From assembly GCA_902518965.1 (NCBI GenBank), contig CABYIQ010000001.1, positions 124,001 through 188,000 on the forward strand: a stretch of 64,000 nucleotides of DNA, given 5' to 3'. Shown here one piece after another: positions 37,683-47,986 of this stretch. The DNA comes from an uncultured SAR116 cluster alpha proteobacterium. GTDB lineage: Bacteria > Pseudomonadota > Alphaproteobacteria > Puniceispirillales > Puniceispirillaceae. The first letter of the stretch is position 1. The number at the start of each line of letters is the position of its first letter. A model generated the notes under the pieces. That model saw only the letters and a list, made by a program, of their open reading frames with translations. It ran no database searches and was not told the DNA's origin. A program made the translations under genes and the position numbers.

Positions 37683-38459
37683 ATGTCTGCTAAAATTATA
37701 GCTGTGGCGAACCAAAAAGGAGGCGTTGGCAAGACAACGACCGCTGTGAACCTGTCCACAGCTTTGGCGGCCTGTGGTATGGGTGTTTTGCTGGTTGACT
37801 TTGATCCGCAAGGTAATGCCAGCACAGGGTTAGGGGTAGATCCTCAAGCACGTGAGATGAACAGCTATCGGCTGGTTACTGGGGAATGCAGCGTAACTGA
37901 TGCGATTGTCAAGACAGAAGTTCCCGGTCTGTCTCTTATAACCGCAACAATGGATTTGTCTGCCGCTGAAGTCGAATTGAGCTCTTTGGACAGACGCGAA
38001 TATCGGTTGGCAGATCAGCTTTCTGCTCTTCAAGCTGATTTTAATTACATTCTTATAGATTGTCCGCCGTCGCTCGGTTTACTGACAGTAAATGCACTTT
38101 GTTCCGCGCATACTGTAATTGTGCCGCTTCAATGTGAATTTTACGCTCTCGAGGGTCTAGCACAGCTGACACAGACTATTACAACTGTACAGTCTAGTTT
38201 GAACCAGGAACTTGTGCTGCAGGGTATAGTTCTGACTATGTATGACACACGTAACAAACTGTCTGAGATGGTCGAGGCTGATGTGCGTGCCCATTTTGGT
38301 GCTACCGTTTATCAAACCGTTATACCGCGCAATGTACGCATTTCTGAGGCCCCATCATTTGGCCAGCCTATATTGGTGTATGATTTAAAATGTGCTGGCT
38401 CACAGGCTTATGCTGCCTTGGCAGCTGAACTTCTTAAACAGGAACAAAAAGTCGCATGA
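37683..38459 (+). CDS. parA: Chromosome partitioning ATPase ParA
   Basis: 258 aa from the ATG at 37683; an in-frame ATG at 37653 would add ten residues and both have weak ribosome sites. Deviant Walker A motif KGGVGKTTTAVNL near residue 11, VDFDPQGNASTGLG near 40 and IDCPPSLGLLTVNAL near 125 are intact. It drives movement of ParB-parS complexes. It overlaps the parB start by 4 bases (ATGA). Confidence 0.96.
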   Translation: MSAKIIAVANQKGGVGKTTTAVNLSTALAACGMGVLLVDFDPQGNASTGLGVDPQAREMNSYRLVTGECSVTDAIVKTEVPGLSLITATMDLSAAEVELSSLDRREYRLADQLSALQADFNYILIDCPPSLGLLTVNALCSAHTVIVPLQCEFYALEGLAQLTQTITTVQSSLNQELVLQGIVLTMYDTRNKLSEMVEADVRAHFGATVYQTVIPRNVRISEAPSFGQPILVYDLKCAGSQAYAALAAELLKQEQKVA

Positions 38460-39406
38460 CAGACAGAATACTACCAGGAAAATCCTCGAGAAAACAAGAT
38501 GCACAACGCCTTGGCCGTGGTTTGTCAAGCTTGTTAGGTGATTCGCCTATTCAGGCTGCCACTAAAGGGTCAGCACACACTGCTAATGCTATTCGTCAAG
38601 ATGCTGACAATGCTGGGCGTGATATCAAGGCTTTACCTATAGAATGGATTGTGCCTGGGCCATGGCAACCGCGGCGCATTTTTGATTCTGATGAGCTAAA
38701 AGAGTTGGCAATTTCCATAAAAAGCCGTGGCTTGTTGCAGCCTGTGATTGTCCGACCTCATCCAAACCGCAACTCCCAGTTTCAACTGATCGCGGGCGAG
38801 CGGCGTTGGCGCGCTTCACAAATGGCTGCTTTGCACGAGATTCCGGCAATAATTTCAAATTTTGAGGATAAAGAAGCGACTGAATTATCGCTCATTGAGA
38901 ACATTCAGCGTCGTGATTTGTCTGTTATTGAGGAAGCTGAGGGTTATCAGGTTCTGTTGGAAAAACACGGATACTCACAGCAAGAACTTGCGGATATTGT
39001 GGGTAAATCAAGATCACACATAGCAAATATTGGACGGCTTTTATCATTGCCGCAGGGAATAAGGGACAAGATTATCAAACGCATTTTAACGATGGGTCAA
39101 GTCCGCCCTTTGATTGGCCGTGAGGATGCTGAGCAATTAGCGGAAAAGATCATCAGCGACAATCTGTCTGCCCGCGATGTTGAGGCGTTGATCAAATCAC
39201 AAAGCAGATCCAAAACAGCGTCACCACAGCAGGAAAAATCGTCTGACATCAAGGCCTTGGAGATTCGTGCCCGCACCGAACTTGGCTTATTAATGCGTTT
39301 GGACTGGGATGAAAAGAATGACAGAGGCCAAGTGGCATTAAAGGTAACCTCGCTTGAGCAGCTTGAGGATCTTTTGTCCAAAATCGGCCTGAGGCAGGCA
39401 AAATAG
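38456..39406 (+). CDS. parB: Chromosome partitioning protein ParB
   Basis: 316 aa. N-terminal LGRGLSSLLGDSP, the motif that contacts ParA in the family, at residues about 19-31; CTP-binding region with PRRIFDSDELKELAISIKSR and GERRWRASQMAAL near residues 70-125; ENIQRRDLSVIEEAEGY (arginine patch) near 145; HTH with YSQQELADIVGKSRSHIAN near 172. C-terminal dimer domain follows. Its target parS sites are present just upstream. Confidence 0.97.
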   Translation: MTDRILPGKSSRKQDAQRLGRGLSSLLGDSPIQAATKGSAHTANAIRQDADNAGRDIKALPIEWIVPGPWQPRRIFDSDELKELAISIKSRGLLQPVIVRPHPNRNSQFQLIAGERRWRASQMAALHEIPAIISNFEDKEATELSLIENIQRRDLSVIEEAEGYQVLLEKHGYSQQELADIVGKSRSHIANIGRLLSLPQGIRDKIIKRILTMGQVRPLIGREDAEQLAEKIISDNLSARDVEALIKSQSRSKTASPQQEKSSDIKALEIRARTELGLLMRLDWDEKNDRGQVALKVTSLEQLEDLLSKIGLRQAK

Positions 39407-39411
39407 ATTTG

Positions 39412-40443
39412 TCACTGGTTTAGGTTGCGGCTTCGTAACACGATCCCAAGTAAAGTCTGTCCGGTGAGTGTTGATGGATTGACTGTGCTTTTGGTTTTCA
39501 TATCAATTTCCGTAGCAATCAAGCGGCCAATCATCTCAGTTAATTGATCTGATGTCCATTTGGAAAGTTGCGCTGTGACCACAGGTTTGATTTTATAATG
39601 AATAGGTGGCTTGAGGCTGGAAATAGCGGCTGTGCTTGTTTTTCCCGTTTCCATGGTCAGCCGAGCTGAGAGCATATTTCTGAATAACGATAATATTTGT
39701 CTGAGTAGACTTATTGGAGGCTGACCATCTTGTTGTGAGCGGGAATAAATCTGTTTAAACTGTGTTACATTCCCGTTTAGGATAGCGATTGTGATTTGAT
39801 CTCCTATCACAGCGCCGCTGTCACCAAGTGCATCATGAATATCTTCTTCTGTCAGTTTGCCATTAGACCCGGCAAATAATGCCATTTTTTCGATTTCCTG
39901 GCGAGAAACGGCTCTGTCACTGCCCAGCTGGGAAACTAGTAGGGAAAGCGTATCTCTGCTGATCTGTATATTCTCACGCTTGAAAACTTGCTGGGCTAAA
40001 TCGCTCAATGAACGGTTATCATCCTGGTAACAGCCAACAGATGCACAAGAAACATGCTGGTCACAGAATTTTACCAAGGCGTGTCTTGTATTGACGTCAC
40101 GTGCCTCGATCACTAGCCTCGCCATGCCATGCAAAGAGTTGAAGCCAATTTTCACAGCCTCTGTCATTTCTGTGCCCATGCCAGATAGCATAACAAGGCG
40201 CACTCCGCCAAAAGCAGGTAGTTCGTTCAAGCTGTCCGGTAGGAGCGTTCTATCTTTTGCTACATCCAGACCGGAGAGTCGAGAAACAGAAAAAGGGTCA
40301 TCAATTTGATCTGTAAAATGGAGCGCAATTTTTCTGGCGCGCTCCCTGACCAGTCCGTCATCATGGCCATAGAATAGGTAAGCAAGATAGTTTGGATTTG
40401 GCTTTGATATCAGTCCGAGAATATCTCGGGTAGCAATTTTCAT
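39412..40443 (-). CDS. holA: DNA polymerase III delta subunit
   Basis: 343 aa. Clamp-loader wrench subunit that opens the beta clamp. Weakly conserved family, but LAYLFYGHDDGLVRERARKI near residue 19, LPAFGGVRLVMLSGM near 75 and the C-terminal domain with GNVTQFKQIYSRSQQDGQPP are typical. It begins directly after the lptE stop and is convergent with parB. The leuS-lptE-holA order is conserved in alphaproteobacteria. Confidence 0.88.
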   Translation of the reverse strand: MKIATRDILGLISKPNPNYLAYLFYGHDDGLVRERARKIALHFTDQIDDPFSVSRLSGLDVAKDRTLLPDSLNELPAFGGVRLVMLSGMGTEMTEAVKIGFNSLHGMARLVIEARDVNTRHALVKFCDQHVSCASVGCYQDDNRSLSDLAQQVFKRENIQISRDTLSLLVSQLGSDRAVSRQEIEKMALFAGSNGKLTEEDIHDALGDSGAVIGDQITIAILNGNVTQFKQIYSRSQQDGQPPISLLRQILSLFRNMLSARLTMETGKTSTAAISSLKPPIHYKIKPVVTAQLSKWTSDQLTEMIGRLIATEIDMKTKSTVNPSTLTGQTLLGIVLRSRNLNQ

Positions 40444-40965
40444 TTAGTTCTCAGCAGATAAGAAATGAAGCTGAAGCTTTTGATACACGCGTTCAGCTAG
40501 AAGTTGAACCAGACGCTCGGATGCAAATTGCGCCGAGACACTTTGACCATAGTAAGATGTGATGGTACCTGAGGTGGCTGTGGCGGAAACCACGCCACTA
40601 GTCAATTCATTTCCAGTCTCATTATCTTTTAAGCTGTAATTAACCGACATCTTGGTGTTATTAAGCGTTGATGAGCTTCCTGAGGCAGATAGAGTAGACC
40701 GACTTGCTCCAGTCAGGCTATAACTGAGGTTATATCGTGTATCTGTATGAGCTGAGCCAATCTGGCGCTCCAATGTTTGTCTTAAAAGCTGTTCATTGCG
40801 GGACTGCGCTTCGGATAGTTCAATTTTGCGCAGATGGCTCTCTGTTAACTTTTTAACCTCGCCGATGGTATGTAGTGAACAAGCAGAAAAGAACAAATAT
40901 ATTGTTGCTAGAATAATAATGGGCGCGATTTTTTCCACCAATTTTTTAACAAACGACATTGACAA
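40444..40965 (-). CDS. lptE: LPS-assembly lipoprotein LptE
   Basis: 173 aa. Signal with hydrophobic residues about 12-27 and lipobox FSAC (Cys29). The rest is Ser/Thr-rich, with the [15 protein letters not shown] helix and strands typical of the LptE fold. LptE plugs LptD in the outer membrane. Sequence similarity in this family is low, so the call rests largely on length, signal and location between leuS and holA. Starts inside the end of leuS (20-base overlap). Confidence 0.8.
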   Translation of the reverse strand: MSMSFVKKLVEKIAPIIILATIYLFFSACSLHTIGEVKKLTESHLRKIELSEAQSRNEQLLRQTLERQIGSAHTDTRYNLSYSLTGASRSTLSASGSSSTLNNTKMSVNYSLKDNETGNELTSGVVSATATSGTITSYYGQSVSAQFASERLVQLLAERVYQKLQLHFLSAEN

Positions 40966-43504
40966 TCCTATTCGGTACTACGATTACCCGTTTTGGTGAC
41001 TGATTATTCAGATATTTCTTAACTGCATCAAGGCTGAGCGCGTCTTCCTCTACTTTCTGTTTGTCACAATCCACAGGCAATAATAATGTCGCCCGCACTT
41101 TTCCATTAACCTGAACGGCGATCTCAACGTTGTCTGATATAAGCCATTTTTTATCTGTCTGTGGCCAGGCAGCCTGGCTAACCAGACCATCTGCGTGGGT
41201 GATTTGCCAGATTTCCTCAGCAATATGTGGTGAAAATGGAGACAAAAGTATAGCCAAATGGCGCATAGCATAGCTGCGGATAGCCTTATTATGCTGTTTA
41301 TCGTCCTTATAATCTGAAATGGCGTTAACCAATACGTGAAGATGGGCAACACATCTGTTAAAGGCAAACCGATCGATATCTGTCTCAATAGATTGAATGG
41401 CCGCATGCAAAGCGCGCAACAAAGCATCATCCTGATCTGATAATTTGACTCTGTCAGGGTTGAAATCACGTCCTGACGTATCTGTTTTCTGTGCTAGTTT
41501 CCAGATTTTCTGCATAAACCGGAAGGCGCCTTCAATGCCTGCTTCGGTCCACTCCAGATCGCGTTCTGGTGGCGAATCAGAAAGCATAAATAGCCGTGCT
41601 GTGTCTGCTCCATATGTTGCTAGAATATGCTCAGGATCAATGACATTTCGCTTGGACTTACTCATCTTTTCTACTCGACCTGCCTGAACCGGCTCTTTCG
41701 TCTGCTTATGCAGCCAGCTATCACCCTTTTTTTCCACCTCGTTAGGGAACAACCATTGTCCATCGACTGTCTTGTAGCTTTGGTGGCAAACCATGCCCTG
41801 TGTCATCATCCCGGCGAAAGGCTCATCCAAATCGATATAGCCCACCGTCGACAACGCACGGGTGAAAAAACGGGAATAGAGAAGATGAAGGACGGCATGT
41901 TCTACACCGCCAATATATTGGTCAACCGGCATCCAATAAGAGGCGGCATTCCTTGAAAAAGCTACATCTGCATTGGGATCTGCATAGCGTAGAAAATACC
42001 AGGAGCTCTCAAAAAATGTATCGAAAGTGTCTGTCTCGCGCCGAGCTCTTTTCCCGCATTTTGGACAAACTGCATCTGCCCAATTGGGGTGCCGATCAAG
42101 CGGGTTGCCTGGTGTATCAAACTCGACATCTTCAGGTAGAGTCACAGGCAGCTGTTCCTCTGGAACTGGCACAGGTCCACAGGTTGGGCAGTGAATTATT
42201 GGGATTGGGCAGCCCCAGTAACGCTGGCGAGATACCCCCCAGTCACGCAAGCGATAGATGATTTTCTGAGTGCCAGAATTTGAAGTCTCCAGCGCATTAA
42301 TCGCTGCTTTTTTACCCGCTTCAATATCTAATCCCGTCCAAGGTCCTGAATTTATAAGATGCCCAGGTCCTGAATAAGCTGTATTAGTAATCTCGATCAT
42401 TTCATCTGTATGGGTGGGTTGAACGACAGGCAAAACCGGCAAATTATAGGCATTTGCAAAATCAAGATCTCGCTGATCATGAGCCGGGCACCCAAAAATA
42501 GCTCCTGTGCCGTAATCCATAAGAACGAAATTGGCGATATACACAGGTAGCGTTTCACCCTCAATCAGTGGATGATTGGCATAATGGCCAGTGAAAAAAC
42601 CTTTTTTTTCTGCTTTTTCAATTGCTGCCTCAGATGTGCCAAGACGGGCACATTCCGCAATAAAGTTCTGCAGCTCAGAGTTGTCTGACTGCCAGGATGT
42701 GGTGAGCGGGTGTTGCGTGGATAAGGCAATGAAGGAGGCGCCATACAATGTATCAGGCCGTGTAGTAAACACTTCGATTTTCTGGCCTGTTTTTTCTAAG
42801 TCAAAGTGAACTGTTGCGCCTTCTGATCGCCCAATCCAGTTATGCTGCATCAAGCGGACGCGGTCTGGCCATTTATCAAGCTTTTCGATAGCAGCCAGCA
42901 GGTCTTCTGCATAATCCGATATGGACAAAAACCATTGTGAAAGCTGGCGGCGTTCAACAGGGGCACCTGACCGCCAACCTTTGCCATCTACAACCTGTTC
43001 ATTTGCCAAGACAGTATGTTCAACTGGGTCCCAATTGACCCAGCTTTCCTTGCGGTAAGCAAGCCCTGCCTCTAGAAAGTCTAAAAACATTTTTTGTTCA
43101 TGCTTATAATAATCAGGTGAACAAGTTGTTACTTCTCTGTCCCAGTCATAGGAGAGACCCATGGTTTTTAGCTGGGCTCGCATGGCAGCAATATTTTCAA
43201 TTGTCCATTTGCCTGGATGAATATTGCGCTCAATTGCTGCATTTTCCGCTGGAAGGCCAAAAGCGTCCCATCCCATAGGGTGAAGAACATTAAAACCTTT
43301 TGCCCGCTTAAACCTTGCAACTACATCTCCAAGCGCGTAATTACGGACATGTCCCATGTGTATTCGCCCTGATGGATAGGGAAACATTTCAAGGACGTAA
43401 TATTTTTCACGGCCAACATCTATATTTGTTTTGAAACACTGTTCTTTATCCCATATGGCTTGCCATTTGGCTTCAAGAACAGAGGGCGAAAATGGGACCA
43501 TCAT
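40946..43504 (-). CDS. leuS: Leucyl-tRNA synthetase
   Basis: 852 aa, class I synthetase. HIGH-type motif as HMGH in [18 protein letters not shown] near residue 42, the editing domain in the middle ([12 protein letters not shown], with GCPAHDQRD), zinc-site cysteines in [20 protein letters not shown] and CPKCGKRA, and KMSKS in [13 protein letters not shown] near 610. Codons and length are normal. Second gene of the leftward unit after the DUF3576 gene. Confidence 0.97.
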   Translation of the reverse strand: MMVPFSPSVLEAKWQAIWDKEQCFKTNIDVGREKYYVLEMFPYPSGRIHMGHVRNYALGDVVARFKRAKGFNVLHPMGWDAFGLPAENAAIERNIHPGKWTIENIAAMRAQLKTMGLSYDWDREVTTCSPDYYKHEQKMFLDFLEAGLAYRKESWVNWDPVEHTVLANEQVVDGKGWRSGAPVERRQLSQWFLSISDYAEDLLAAIEKLDKWPDRVRLMQHNWIGRSEGATVHFDLEKTGQKIEVFTTRPDTLYGASFIALSTQHPLTTSWQSDNSELQNFIAECARLGTSEAAIEKAEKKGFFTGHYANHPLIEGETLPVYIANFVLMDYGTGAIFGCPAHDQRDLDFANAYNLPVLPVVQPTHTDEMIEITNTAYSGPGHLINSGPWTGLDIEAGKKAAINALETSNSGTQKIIYRLRDWGVSRQRYWGCPIPIIHCPTCGPVPVPEEQLPVTLPEDVEFDTPGNPLDRHPNWADAVCPKCGKRARRETDTFDTFFESSWYFLRYADPNADVAFSRNAASYWMPVDQYIGGVEHAVLHLLYSRFFTRALSTVGYIDLDEPFAGMMTQGMVCHQSYKTVDGQWLFPNEVEKKGDSWLHKQTKEPVQAGRVEKMSKSKRNVIDPEHILATYGADTARLFMLSDSPPERDLEWTEAGIEGAFRFMQKIWKLAQKTDTSGRDFNPDRVKLSDQDDALLRALHAAIQSIETDIDRFAFNRCVAHLHVLVNAISDYKDDKQHNKAIRSYAMRHLAILLSPFSPHIAEEIWQITHADGLVSQAAWPQTDKKWLISDNVEIAVQVNGKVRATLLLPVDCDKQKVEEDALSLDAVKKYLNNQSPKRVIVVPNRIVNVVC

Positions 43505-43553
43505 AAATTCACCATTGAGAGGGAAAAACCACTACCGGTTTTGGGGAAAGGGT

Positions 43554-44048
43554 TTAATTTGTCGTTTCAACATAGCCTGATGCACGAATTTCTCGTGCTC
43601 GTGTTAAAATAAGCTCTTCCATCTGTTTACCCATCTCACGGTCTGTGCCGCTGTCTTGCCAGCTGTTTCCGGCCCGCTTTTGAACGTAAACAACGACACG
43701 GATACCATCCGCGCGCAGTTCCCGGTCAAGAACGAACGCTGTCATTTTTATACGTTCATCGGATGTTTTATTTAACTGATACCATTCGGTTACAATCGTG
43801 CCACCAAATGTGTCTACATCATCTAAAGGAATAGTTGACATAACATCCAGAGAAGCGCGCCACAATAATGCGTTTATTGGCAGGCCAACGCCGTTGGAGT
43901 TATTGCCCATTCCGGCAATGTCTTTGAGACTTATGCCCTGTTCAGCTCGGCCTGTAAGAATTGAACCTGGTCCTTTTTCTGAAGTGGTAGTCGTGCCAGA
44001 ACATGCGTTCAAACCGAAGAATACGGATAGAATCAGAAAAAGGCGCAT
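43554..44048 (-). CDS. DUF3576 family lipoprotein
   Basis: 164 aa from the ATG at 44046-44048, with AGGA upstream. Lipobox LNAC (Cys16). The core GLPINALLWRASLDVMSTIPL and GGTIVTEWY, then DRIKM-like strands ending in LTRAREIRA, match the alphaproteobacterial DUF3576 family found upstream of leuS. Function unknown; envelope location expected. It comes just after the porin terminator in the leftward direction. Confidence 0.85.
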   Translation of the reverse strand: MRLFLILSVFFGLNACSGTTTTSEKGPGSILTGRAEQGISLKDIAGMGNNSNGVGLPINALLWRASLDVMSTIPLDDVDTFGGTIVTEWYQLNKTSDERIKMTAFVLDRELRADGIRVVVYVQKRAGNSWQDSGTDREMGKQMEELILTRAREIRASGYVETTN

Positions 44049-44063
44049 ATTATAATTCCTGTT

Positions 44064-44098
44064 AAAAAAAAAGAGAGGCTTGGAAGCCAAGCCTCTCT
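44064..44098 (-). terminator. Intrinsic terminator of the porin gene
   Basis: On the minus strand a perfect 12-bp stem (44087-44098 pairing with 44072-44083) with a 3-base loop is followed by nine T residues (44064-44072 as A on the plus strand). It starts 22 bases after the porin stop. Textbook rho-independent terminator and the clearest in the window. Confidence 0.93.
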
Positions 44099-44120
44099 CT
44101 TATACATCATTACAAGTAAC

Positions 44121-45062
44121 TTAGAAAGATACGTGTAAGCCGATGCTTGTAAATGTGTGGCTCTGTTCAGTACCAGCAGCATCTGCTGAATCTGTATCAG
44201 CTGATGTTAACGAAGCAGACAAACCTGGTGCGATAACATATGTTGCACCAATAGCAGTCATACTGTAATCCTGAGCTGCAGTTCCGTTTTCACCTTTATC
44301 CAATTCTAAACCAAGTGTAATGGCGTCGTCCAATGCGTAAGTAACACCTACAAGTGTTGCAGAATTATCTACGCCAGTTTCGTTGTTGGAGTTTTGCGCC
44401 ATCATAATTGTCGCTGCACCGAGTGGGATAGTAACGCCAAGGTGAGTATCAGTTTGGACATGCCCTCTTACTTCACCATAAACAACGTTTGCTACGCCTG
44501 CGTCGTAAGCAATTCTGTAAGCAGAAGCTTCACCTGTAGTTGCATCAGCCACAGCATGTGTGCCTGTAGCAGCGGTGTTGCCAAGTGAACCAGAAATTGA
44601 CAGACCGTCTATCAATGACGGTAATGTAACCGTTACATGGTCATTACCAATTCCAGGAAGGGCACCTGTGTAGGTGTTTGCATGCATATCAGCAGCGGCA
44701 GGACCTGCTTCTTCGGCAGTACCTGAGGCTTCAACATCGCCAGCGGTAAGTGCATGGTCGTCACCAGCATTCGTGTAGCTGATTGTGAGACCAGCAATGC
44801 CTGAGACTGAAACGATCATATCATCGTTAGCCCCACCCTCATCAATACCATAATTCAATGAGGTTGTGATACCGGAATCTGAGGTGTTAGAGAAACGGAT
44901 GTTGACGTCTGTTTCACTTGCTAGTGCTGAGTCATCCTCATTAGCTGCATTACCCATGTCAAGAACCATCTCCGATGAACCAGAGATGGAAATGTCAGCT
45001 GCCATTGCTGAGACTGAACCCAGAGCAACTAGAGCTGTAGATGCGAGAAGTATCTTACGCAT
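44121..45062 (-). CDS. Acidic outer-membrane porin
   Basis: 313 aa from the ATG at 45060-45062, preceded by GGGAG; the longer frame adds 23 residues before the signal. Signal peptide MRKILLASTALVALGSVSAMA, cut before ADIS. The mature part is made of alternating strands, Gly-Asn-Asp turns and ends in Phe (GLHVSF), as expected for a beta-barrel recognised by BAM. By hand count it has 39 Asp/Glu and only 4 Lys/Arg. It resembles general porins of marine alphaproteobacteria. Strong ribosome site, strong terminator and monocistronic layout suggest an abundant protein. Confidence 0.85.
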   Translation of the reverse strand: MRKILLASTALVALGSVSAMAADISISGSSEMVLDMGNAANEDDSALASETDVNIRFSNTSDSGITTSLNYGIDEGGANDDMIVSVSGIAGLTISYTNAGDDHALTAGDVEASGTAEEAGPAAADMHANTYTGALPGIGNDHVTVTLPSLIDGLSISGSLGNTAATGTHAVADATTGEASAYRIAYDAGVANVVYGEVRGHVQTDTHLGVTIPLGAATIMMAQNSNNETGVDNSATLVGVTYALDDAITLGLELDKGENGTAAQDYSMTAIGATYVIAPGLSASLTSADTDSADAAGTEQSHTFTSIGLHVSF

Positions 45063-45111
45063 AATTTTTCTCCCAAAAAGGTTAATTTTCATCATAATTG
45101 ACAATGTTTTT

Positions 45112-45139
45112 ACAATACTTAAATTTACCAAATCAGCAA
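45112..45139 (-). promoter_or_regulatory. Possible porin promoter
   Basis: Minus strand TTGCTG (45134-45139), 16 bases, then TATTGT (45112-45117), about 50 bases upstream of the porin ATG. Reasonable but not strong match to a housekeeping promoter. The upstream 150 bases are AT-rich. Confidence 0.35.
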
Positions 45140-45298
45140 TTATTACATTGCGATAGGTTTATCATTTGTTCAAATGCTGTGTCATTTTTGCAACAACTGA
45201 AATACTGAAGAATGTTAACAAACGCAGTGATTGGGCCTAAGGCTTGCATTTTATTACTTTAAAGCCCTAAAAGTTAATGAAATACGCGTGGATAGAAG

Positions 45299-45985
45299 AT
45301 GAAGGTGAAGGCAATGGAACTTTCAGATATTTCAAAAGCTTTTACTCAAGTTAGAACGAAAATTGACAGGGTGGCACGTAGCTGCAACAGACCGACGGAG
45401 CAAATTACTCTGATTGCTGTGTCCAAACAACAACAGAAAGACCGTATAGATGCCAGTTTGGCTGCGGGCCATCGCGTTTTCGGCGAAAATCGGGTTCAAG
45501 AGGCAAAAAAACGCTGGGCGAACCGTAAATATCAGTATTCCGAATTGCGTCTGCATCTTATCGGGCCCCTGCAGTCAAACAAAGCAGCTGATGCGGTGCG
45601 GCTATTTGACGTTATTCACACAATTGACAGGCCAAAGATCGCCATTGCTATAGCAAAGGAAGCAGCTCAGCAAAACAAAAACATTCAATGTTTCATCCAA
45701 GTTAACACAGGAGACGAGCCCCAGAAATCAGGCATTTCTCCTCGTGATTTATCTAGTTTTGTTGATTTCTGTCGGGAAGAGGTCGGCTTGCCCATTGCAG
45801 GTTTGATGTGTATTCCGCCTGTTGATGAAGAGGCAGCCATTCATTTTGGTTTTCTGAATACCCTGGCATCCCGAAATAATTTAACAGGCCTGTCTATGGG
45901 CATGAGCGGTGATTATGAAGAAGCAATAAGATTTGGAGCAACACATATTCGTGTTGGCTCTGCTCTGTTTGGTTCTAGAGAATAG
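45299..45985 (+). CDS. YggS family pyridoxal phosphate homeostasis protein
   Basis: 228 aa. PLP-binding alanine-racemase-like barrel. The Lys-bearing strand ITLIAVSKQQQKDRI near residue 38, FGENRVQEAKKRW near 60, LHLIGPLQSNKA near 82, and GLSMGMSGDYEEAIRFGATHIRVG near 197 (shown to 20: GLSMGMSGDYEEAIRFGATH) identify it. Start is uncertain: ATG at 45299 or the ATG at 45314, both with purine-rich sequence upstream. Divergent from the porin, convergent with ribA. Confidence 0.93.
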   Translation: MKVKAMELSDISKAFTQVRTKIDRVARSCNRPTEQITLIAVSKQQQKDRIDASLAAGHRVFGENRVQEAKKRWANRKYQYSELRLHLIGPLQSNKAADAVRLFDVIHTIDRPKIAIAIAKEAAQQNKNIQCFIQVNTGDEPQKSGISPRDLSSFVDFCREEVGLPIAGLMCIPPVDEEAAIHFGFLNTLASRNNLTGLSMGMSGDYEEAIRFGATHIRVGSALFGSRE

Positions 45986-45999
45986 AAAAGCAACCTGTT

Positions 46000-47115
46000 T
46001 TACTCTGACTCAATCAGATGCCCGGTGCGTAGCTTTTTTGTTTTCAGATAGTCATGATTATGGGGGTTTGCGGGCAGACTCAGGCTAATTCGCTGGTTAA
46101 TAGTGATGCCATATTTTCCCAGTTGGCCCAGCTTATCTGGATTGTTAGTCATCAGCTTGATGGTTGTTACCCCTAACGCCTTCAGCATAGCTGCTGCAGG
46201 GCTGAATTCGCGCTCATCTGTCTCAAACCCTAGTCGGTGATTTGCATCGACTGTGTCTAATCCAGCATCTTGCAAAGCATAGGCCCTGATTTTATTCAGC
46301 AAGCCGATATCCCGGCCTTCTTGCGCAAGATAGAGCAAGATACCGCCACCAGCATTCGTCATTTGTTTTAATGCAGCCTGAAGTTGCAGACCACAGTCAC
46401 ATTTCAGACTGCCCAAAATATCACCTGTCACACATTGTGAGTGCAGTCGCACGAGAGGGGGCGTTTGGGGGCTGATCTTACCAACGAGAATTGCAAAATG
46501 TTCTTCTCTGTTGGCAGGTTGTCGAAACATTACAATCTTTGCATCAGCTGCGGCTGCAAGAGGCAACGTGGCGGTAATGCTGATACTCATTTCAGGTTCT
46601 TTATCCTCTGTGAGTTTTGTCAGCTCGTGCAGATCAAGAACAGGGACGTGAAAGCCCTCAGCTAGGCGAGCTTGTTGGCTTTGATTACGCGCAGAAATAC
46701 GGCTAAGCAGTGCTGCTGGTATCAGCTTTACGGCCCGCAGCAGCCGGCATGCCATATCAGGCAGGCTGTCCACATGCTCTCCCAGGATATTTGCATTTGC
46801 AGGTAGAAGCGTTCCATCTCCTAAGATAAGAGCTGTAATCTGACCATCATCAAAAGTTTCAGCTGGCACGGTAAAGCAACTCACCTTATCCGGAACTGTC
46901 CGGCCGAATGATGTCATGTGCCGCTTGGTAAGACAGAGTGTTTCTGAGCTTATTGCTATATCTTCAGGGCGCTCAGGTGCAATATCTGAAAATTCAGCAG
47001 CCCTCACTAATGCTGCCTGGCCCTTGCCATCCCGGATCATGACAGCTCCACCTCGGCGCAGGGTCATTGAAATGCGGTCAAATTTCAAATCAATTTGTGA
47101 TGCTGAATATTGCAT
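46000..47115 (-). CDS. ribA: GTP cyclohydrolase II (long form)
   Basis: 371 aa. Opens riboflavin synthesis. The C-terminal half (about residues 190-371) is the active domain: zinc ligands CVTGDILGSLKCDCG (C-x10-C-x-C), YLAQEGRDIGLLNK, AYALQDAGLDTVDAN and MTNNPDKLGQL. The N-terminal about 180 residues look like a degenerate DHBP synthase-like domain without that enzyme's acidic active site, a known alphaproteobacterial arrangement. So the DHBP synthase should be encoded elsewhere. Confidence 0.9.
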   Translation of the reverse strand: MQYSASQIDLKFDRISMTLRRGGAVMIRDGKGQAALVRAAEFSDIAPERPEDIAISSETLCLTKRHMTSFGRTVPDKVSCFTVPAETFDDGQITALILGDGTLLPANANILGEHVDSLPDMACRLLRAVKLIPAALLSRISARNQSQQARLAEGFHVPVLDLHELTKLTEDKEPEMSISITATLPLAAAADAKIVMFRQPANREEHFAILVGKISPQTPPLVRLHSQCVTGDILGSLKCDCGLQLQAALKQMTNAGGGILLYLAQEGRDIGLLNKIRAYALQDAGLDTVDANHRLGFETDEREFSPAAAMLKALGVTTIKLMTNNPDKLGQLGKYGITINQRISLSLPANPHNHDYLKTKKLRTGHLIESE

Positions 47116-47254
47116 TGTTTGATGACTTCATTATTGATTCGTAGTTCTGAACGACAAACCTAGCTTTTACGTCGTTTTCTGGCATTATGCAAATTTATAT
47201 TCACTTTTTCACAAAGCTAAACTTGAAGTAAGGTCGGTTTTTGGAGTTGATATC

Positions 47255-47983
47255 ATGGATACCGAAAATTTGCCGCTCTTGACACGGATTCTCTTGGTTG
47301 ATGATGATTATTATCTGCGGAGTGTTCTGTCTAGCCAACTGCGCAGTAAAGGTGTCATGGCCTTTGCAGAAGCATCCAGGGCAAGTGAGGCATTTGATCA
47401 AATTGACACATTTAAACCTGATTTAATCTTGTTGGATATGGAACTTCCTGACGGAAATGGTTTAGATATCTGTCAACGTCTGCGTGCACATGGATTTCAA
47501 AAACCAATTATCATGCTTACAGGCCAAATGGATGAAGAAGATATTGTCAAAGGCCTTGATAAAGGGGCAAGTGATTATATTGCTAAACCTATGCGGTTCA
47601 GTGAATTATTCTCGCTGGTCTGCGCACATCTGCGCCAAGATAAAGCATCGGATGATGTAAGATTCGCGACGCAGAGGTTTGAGTTTCAGCCTAACAAGAA
47701 GACACTCACCTGTTTGGACACACATCGCGTTATTTTTTTGACAGCAAAGGAAACTATGATGCTCAAAAAGCTTTTCCAGAGTTGGCCAGATACCATTTCA
47801 AAAGAGGTCCTTTTATCTGAAGTTTGGGGTTATCAGAATATGCTTGCAACCCATACGTTGGAAACGCATATCTATCGTCTGAGAAAGAAAATAGCCCGTT
47901 TCACAAAAGCCCCACTCGTTGAAACAACACAGGGTGGTTACAGACTGGTAAAAGGGAAAGTTTCGTTAGACCCTGGAAACTAA
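47255..47983 (+). CDS. Orphan OmpR/PhoB-type response regulator
   Basis: 242 aa. Receiver domain at residues 10-125 with the acidic pocket LLVDDDY, phosphoacceptor Asp in LILLDMELPDGNG (near 60), Thr in IIMLTGQ and Lys in YIAKPMRFSE. C-terminal winged-helix DNA-binding domain from about 145 (FLTAKETMMLKKLF, EVWGYQNMLATHTLETHIYR, GGYRLV). No histidine kinase lies nearby. GGAG precedes the ATG. It ends 3 bases from the tRNA gene. Confidence 0.9.
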   Translation: MDTENLPLLTRILLVDDDYYLRSVLSSQLRSKGVMAFAEASRASEAFDQIDTFKPDLILLDMELPDGNGLDICQRLRAHGFQKPIIMLTGQMDEEDIVKGLDKGASDYIAKPMRFSELFSLVCAHLRQDKASDDVRFATQRFEFQPNKKTLTCLDTHRVIFLTAKETMMLKKLFQSWPDTISKEVLLSEVWGYQNMLATHTLETHIYRLRKKIARFTKAPLVETTQGGYRLVKGKVSLDPGN

Positions 47984-47986
47984 CAT

